This document shows positions 11,830-64,000 of a DNA stretch of 64,000 nt, in pieces. Every line of letters begins with the position of its first letter. The stretch's first letter is position 1. The stretch covers positions 27,353,796-27,417,795 of the forward strand of contig NC_052516.1 of NCBI RefSeq assembly GCF_014356525.2, in the 5' to 3' direction. This DNA comes from Nilaparvata lugens (Eukaryota > Arthropoda > Insecta > Hemiptera > Delphacidae). The notes under the pieces were generated by a model. The model did no database searches, was not told the DNA's origin, and saw only the letters and a list, made by a program, of their open reading frames with translations. The position numbers and the translations under genes are program-made.

Positions 11830-12870
11830 AGTACCACATCACACACAACTGTAAAGAATAATACGAAGTTTTCCGACAACGATATCACAAGATGATGCAG
11901 TTTGGTTTTATTTCGATAGTTCAACTAATATATCGAGAGTCGATAAGATATCGATTGTAGAACCTCGATAATGATTAGAGGCTACGGATTTCGGATAACA
12001 AAGACCAGAGATAAAAAGGTATTTGAATATTTTTCCGCCTCGGTTGATGATACTATAAAGATGGAAAATTAAGCCGTTCACCAATAACATTTATGGCTGC
12101 TTAACGATCTAATGAGGAATTAGGCTTGATTACGTCTAGATTTTTTCAGTTGAATAAATTTCTCCTTGTTTCGAATTTTTGATTTGCTTCAAGAGTGTGC
12201 GTTACCGTCCACCATATTGAATTGAATGTCCCATAAGATCAATGTTATCTTTTGGAACGTAAAGCGCCTTTATGAACGAAAATTCACGTACTATACATCG
12301 TTGAAAAGAGAATAAAATTCTTCAAAGCTTGTATTAATTACTTTTTCAATTTTAAAACTACAATCATCAAATCAAGAATAAACTTTCTACAGTTTAAATT
12401 TTTAAACTGCCATTTGCATCACGTCGACGGCAAAGATTTCAGTCAATTAACCGCATGTTAAAAATTCTACCGCGCCTGTTGTCTTTAAGCGAATCGCAGT
12501 ATTGTGCACAAGTCATTAGCTCCATATGTTTTTAGAAGCATCTCTTCATCTAAACCAATTACTTATCCTCCATTAACTTGATTTTCCCAAGAAGTATCGC
12601 ATTACTAGAAGTTATGTAAACAATACAACCAGTTGCTTTTGTCTAAAAAAATTGAAATTATTCTCTTTTATTTGATACTGCCCTCAAAGTTATCTCTCGA
12701 ATAGAATATTTTTGAGATATCTAGACGCATACAGACAAGTGACACCTATATTTCCATTATTTATAACTGGTTCTAGTATCATCATTATTTCACCTTATTG
12801 TGCCAGGTGTGAATTTAAACTCGAAATAGTGTGTGCTCTTATCACTTATCTGACAAGGTGTTTCAATAGT
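11830..12870. other. Intergenic, nothing recognised
   Basis: AT-rich DNA with no convincing gene or mobile element. The short minus-strand frame at 11,908-12,090 has no family resemblance. Confidence 0.4.
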
Positions 12871-12875
12871 ATGAT

Positions 12876-13101
12876 ATGATAATAGAACTCTGTAGAGTAT
12901 CTCTCTCATGTTTTCTCTTCATCTCTCAATCATCTCTCTTTTTCTATCTAATAATGATGACAACTCTTCGCATCTCTTGGTATTTGCTCTTCAGTTTAAA
13001 TAGTCTCTCTTCTGTGGCGTCTTACAATTCTTTTCCGTTAGACTATATAGGAGGTACTTGTGTAGGTATTTCTCAATTGGATAATTGTGATAAAAACAAT
13101 A
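12876..13101 (+). CDS. Possible secreted-peptide exon or transporter leader ORF
   Basis: The open frame starts at ATG 12,876, with further ATGs at 12,954 and 12,957. From 12,957 it reads like a signal peptide (MTTLRISWYLLFSLNSLSS, then VAS) followed by a short segment with two cysteines (GGTCVGISQLDNC). A GTAAGT donor begins at 13,102, leaving phase 1. Two downstream acceptors in matching phase, 13,861 and 13,988, both lead to segments that begin with a cysteine codon and share an 'ILP' word. It could be a small secreted peptide, an upstream ORF in the transporter leader, or chance. I recognise no family. Confidence 0.27.
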
Positions 13102-14108
13102 GTAAGTAAATGAATGAGCAGTGAGTAGTAATTTGTAAAATCTTCAAAATGTGGATTGTGAAGCAGTGTTACCAATTACTTTTTGTGTCACTTTGGACCT
13201 TGGAAATCTCTAAATAGGCCTAATTCATTGAATATAGTTGTTACAATTCTTACATTTGAGACTGTGTTATTCATGTCAGAGACCCTGAAATTGATCAGTT
13301 GCGACCTGAAAACTCTGACACTAGACCTGAGCAAGCCAGGTCACTCTATGTTATAAAAATCTATCTCTGATTTGATTAAACCAGATACATTTTCAATTTT
13401 TGAGGATCCAATTCATTTCATATGACTATTGTATTTACTTCATTATTTAATTTTGTAAATTATTATTATTCTCCTACAGTAATAATTATTAATAAGACTA
13501 TTATTTGATCGCGCATTTGATTTACCACAATTTCATTCTCTTTTAATTTTATTAATATTTTTATTGAACAGTGCAAACGAATTCACTATTTAAAAAGAAT
13601 AAGAGTCTTGGATTTTGTCTCTTACGTACTGTAGTTCAAATAGCTTATAATAAGTTTGAACTACTTAGTAACCTACCTCCTACTACGTAGCATCCGAACC
13701 TTAGAATGATCTTAGAACAAACCTCCGAATTGACCCTGAGAATGATCTTGTACAGATAAAAAAACTCAACTCATATTATAATATAATATAAAAAATAATA
13801 TGATAAGTTATAGATAAAATATTATTTTATCTGTTGTAATCAATTACTCTTTATTTTGTAGGATGCATGATTTTCAGTTTGTTCATTCTCCCACATTTTC
13901 TTATGAAACTCTTTATCAAGTCTAACAAAATTATGATCTTTGTCCTTTTTTCAAAGAAACATTTTTTAATATAATTGTTTTGTTGCAGGCTGCATCACTT
14001 TACAGTCGGTAATTCTCCCCCAACTTGGTGCCTAAAAAACGTCTGTGATAAATAAGTATTATTGCTACTGTGCCCTATGTGCTTTAATAATTGTGAAATA
14101 GATATAAC

Positions 14109-63745
<49,637 letters not shown>

Positions 63746-64000
63746 GTAAGTTCAATGTCTTCTTTCTAAAACATTTTTTTCAAACCTTAGCTACTCTTTT
63801 GTGTATCTTATTTGTTCAAATTTCAATTAATTCATTTATTTATTCATCCAATGATTTTGATTCATTTTTTCACGACCAATGATTCTTCGACCAATCTTAA
63901 TAAATTAGGTATCATTGGAATCGTGAAAAAATTTGCTAACTTTTTTGTCTCTTGTAAATTTTCTGTAAAATGGACGGTTTTCGAGATATTCGCCATCAAA

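Overview
The window is animal nuclear DNA, AT-rich and full of repeats, with GT-AG introns. It reads as an insect, most likely a planthopper-like hemipteran. The reasons are an insect-type odorant receptor, an ABCC4/MRP4-like transporter split into many small exons, and dispersed repeats that I associate with delphacid genomes. The species call is an inference; no search was possible.

Layout. Positions 1-4.6 kb hold two exons of an odorant receptor on the minus strand, with a short Helitron in the intron between them. Positions 4.6-14 kb are mostly intergenic, with small repeats, a LINE 3' remnant, a GC-richer patch near 8.1-8.36 kb and a possible signal-peptide ORF near 12.9 kb. From 14,109 to the right edge the plus strand carries one long gene, an ABCC-type ABC transporter. 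I could trace 20 coding exons whose phases all agree (3,022 coding bases, about 1,007 residues). They cover the N-terminus, membrane domain 1, a full first nucleotide-binding domain, the linker and the start of membrane domain 2. The rest lies beyond the window.

The transporter introns are crowded with mobile DNA. They hold a complete but decayed BEL/Pao retrotransposon with TAGTG target duplications (17.6-22.7 kb), a minisatellite-bearing dispersed element (26-29.4 kb), and a 5'-truncated LINE whose APE/RT ORF is directly preceded by an RNA-virus-type superfamily 1 helicase ORF (31.8-35.7 kb). There are also two RTE-like LINEs, one nested with another LINE end, two Helitron families (one as a head-to-tail pair), nested Harbinger-type elements, several foldbacks and a clustered MITE family.

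Two features stand out. First, the helicase ORF overlaps the LINE ORF by 8 bases and is cut off by the element's own 5' truncation, so it looks like part of the retrotransposon rather than a separate viral insertion. Second, coding exon 15 of the transporter lies in a nearly perfect 1.5 kb tandem duplication. Splicing both copies together would create TGA exactly at the junction, so only one copy can be used per transcript, unless the duplication is an assembly artefact.
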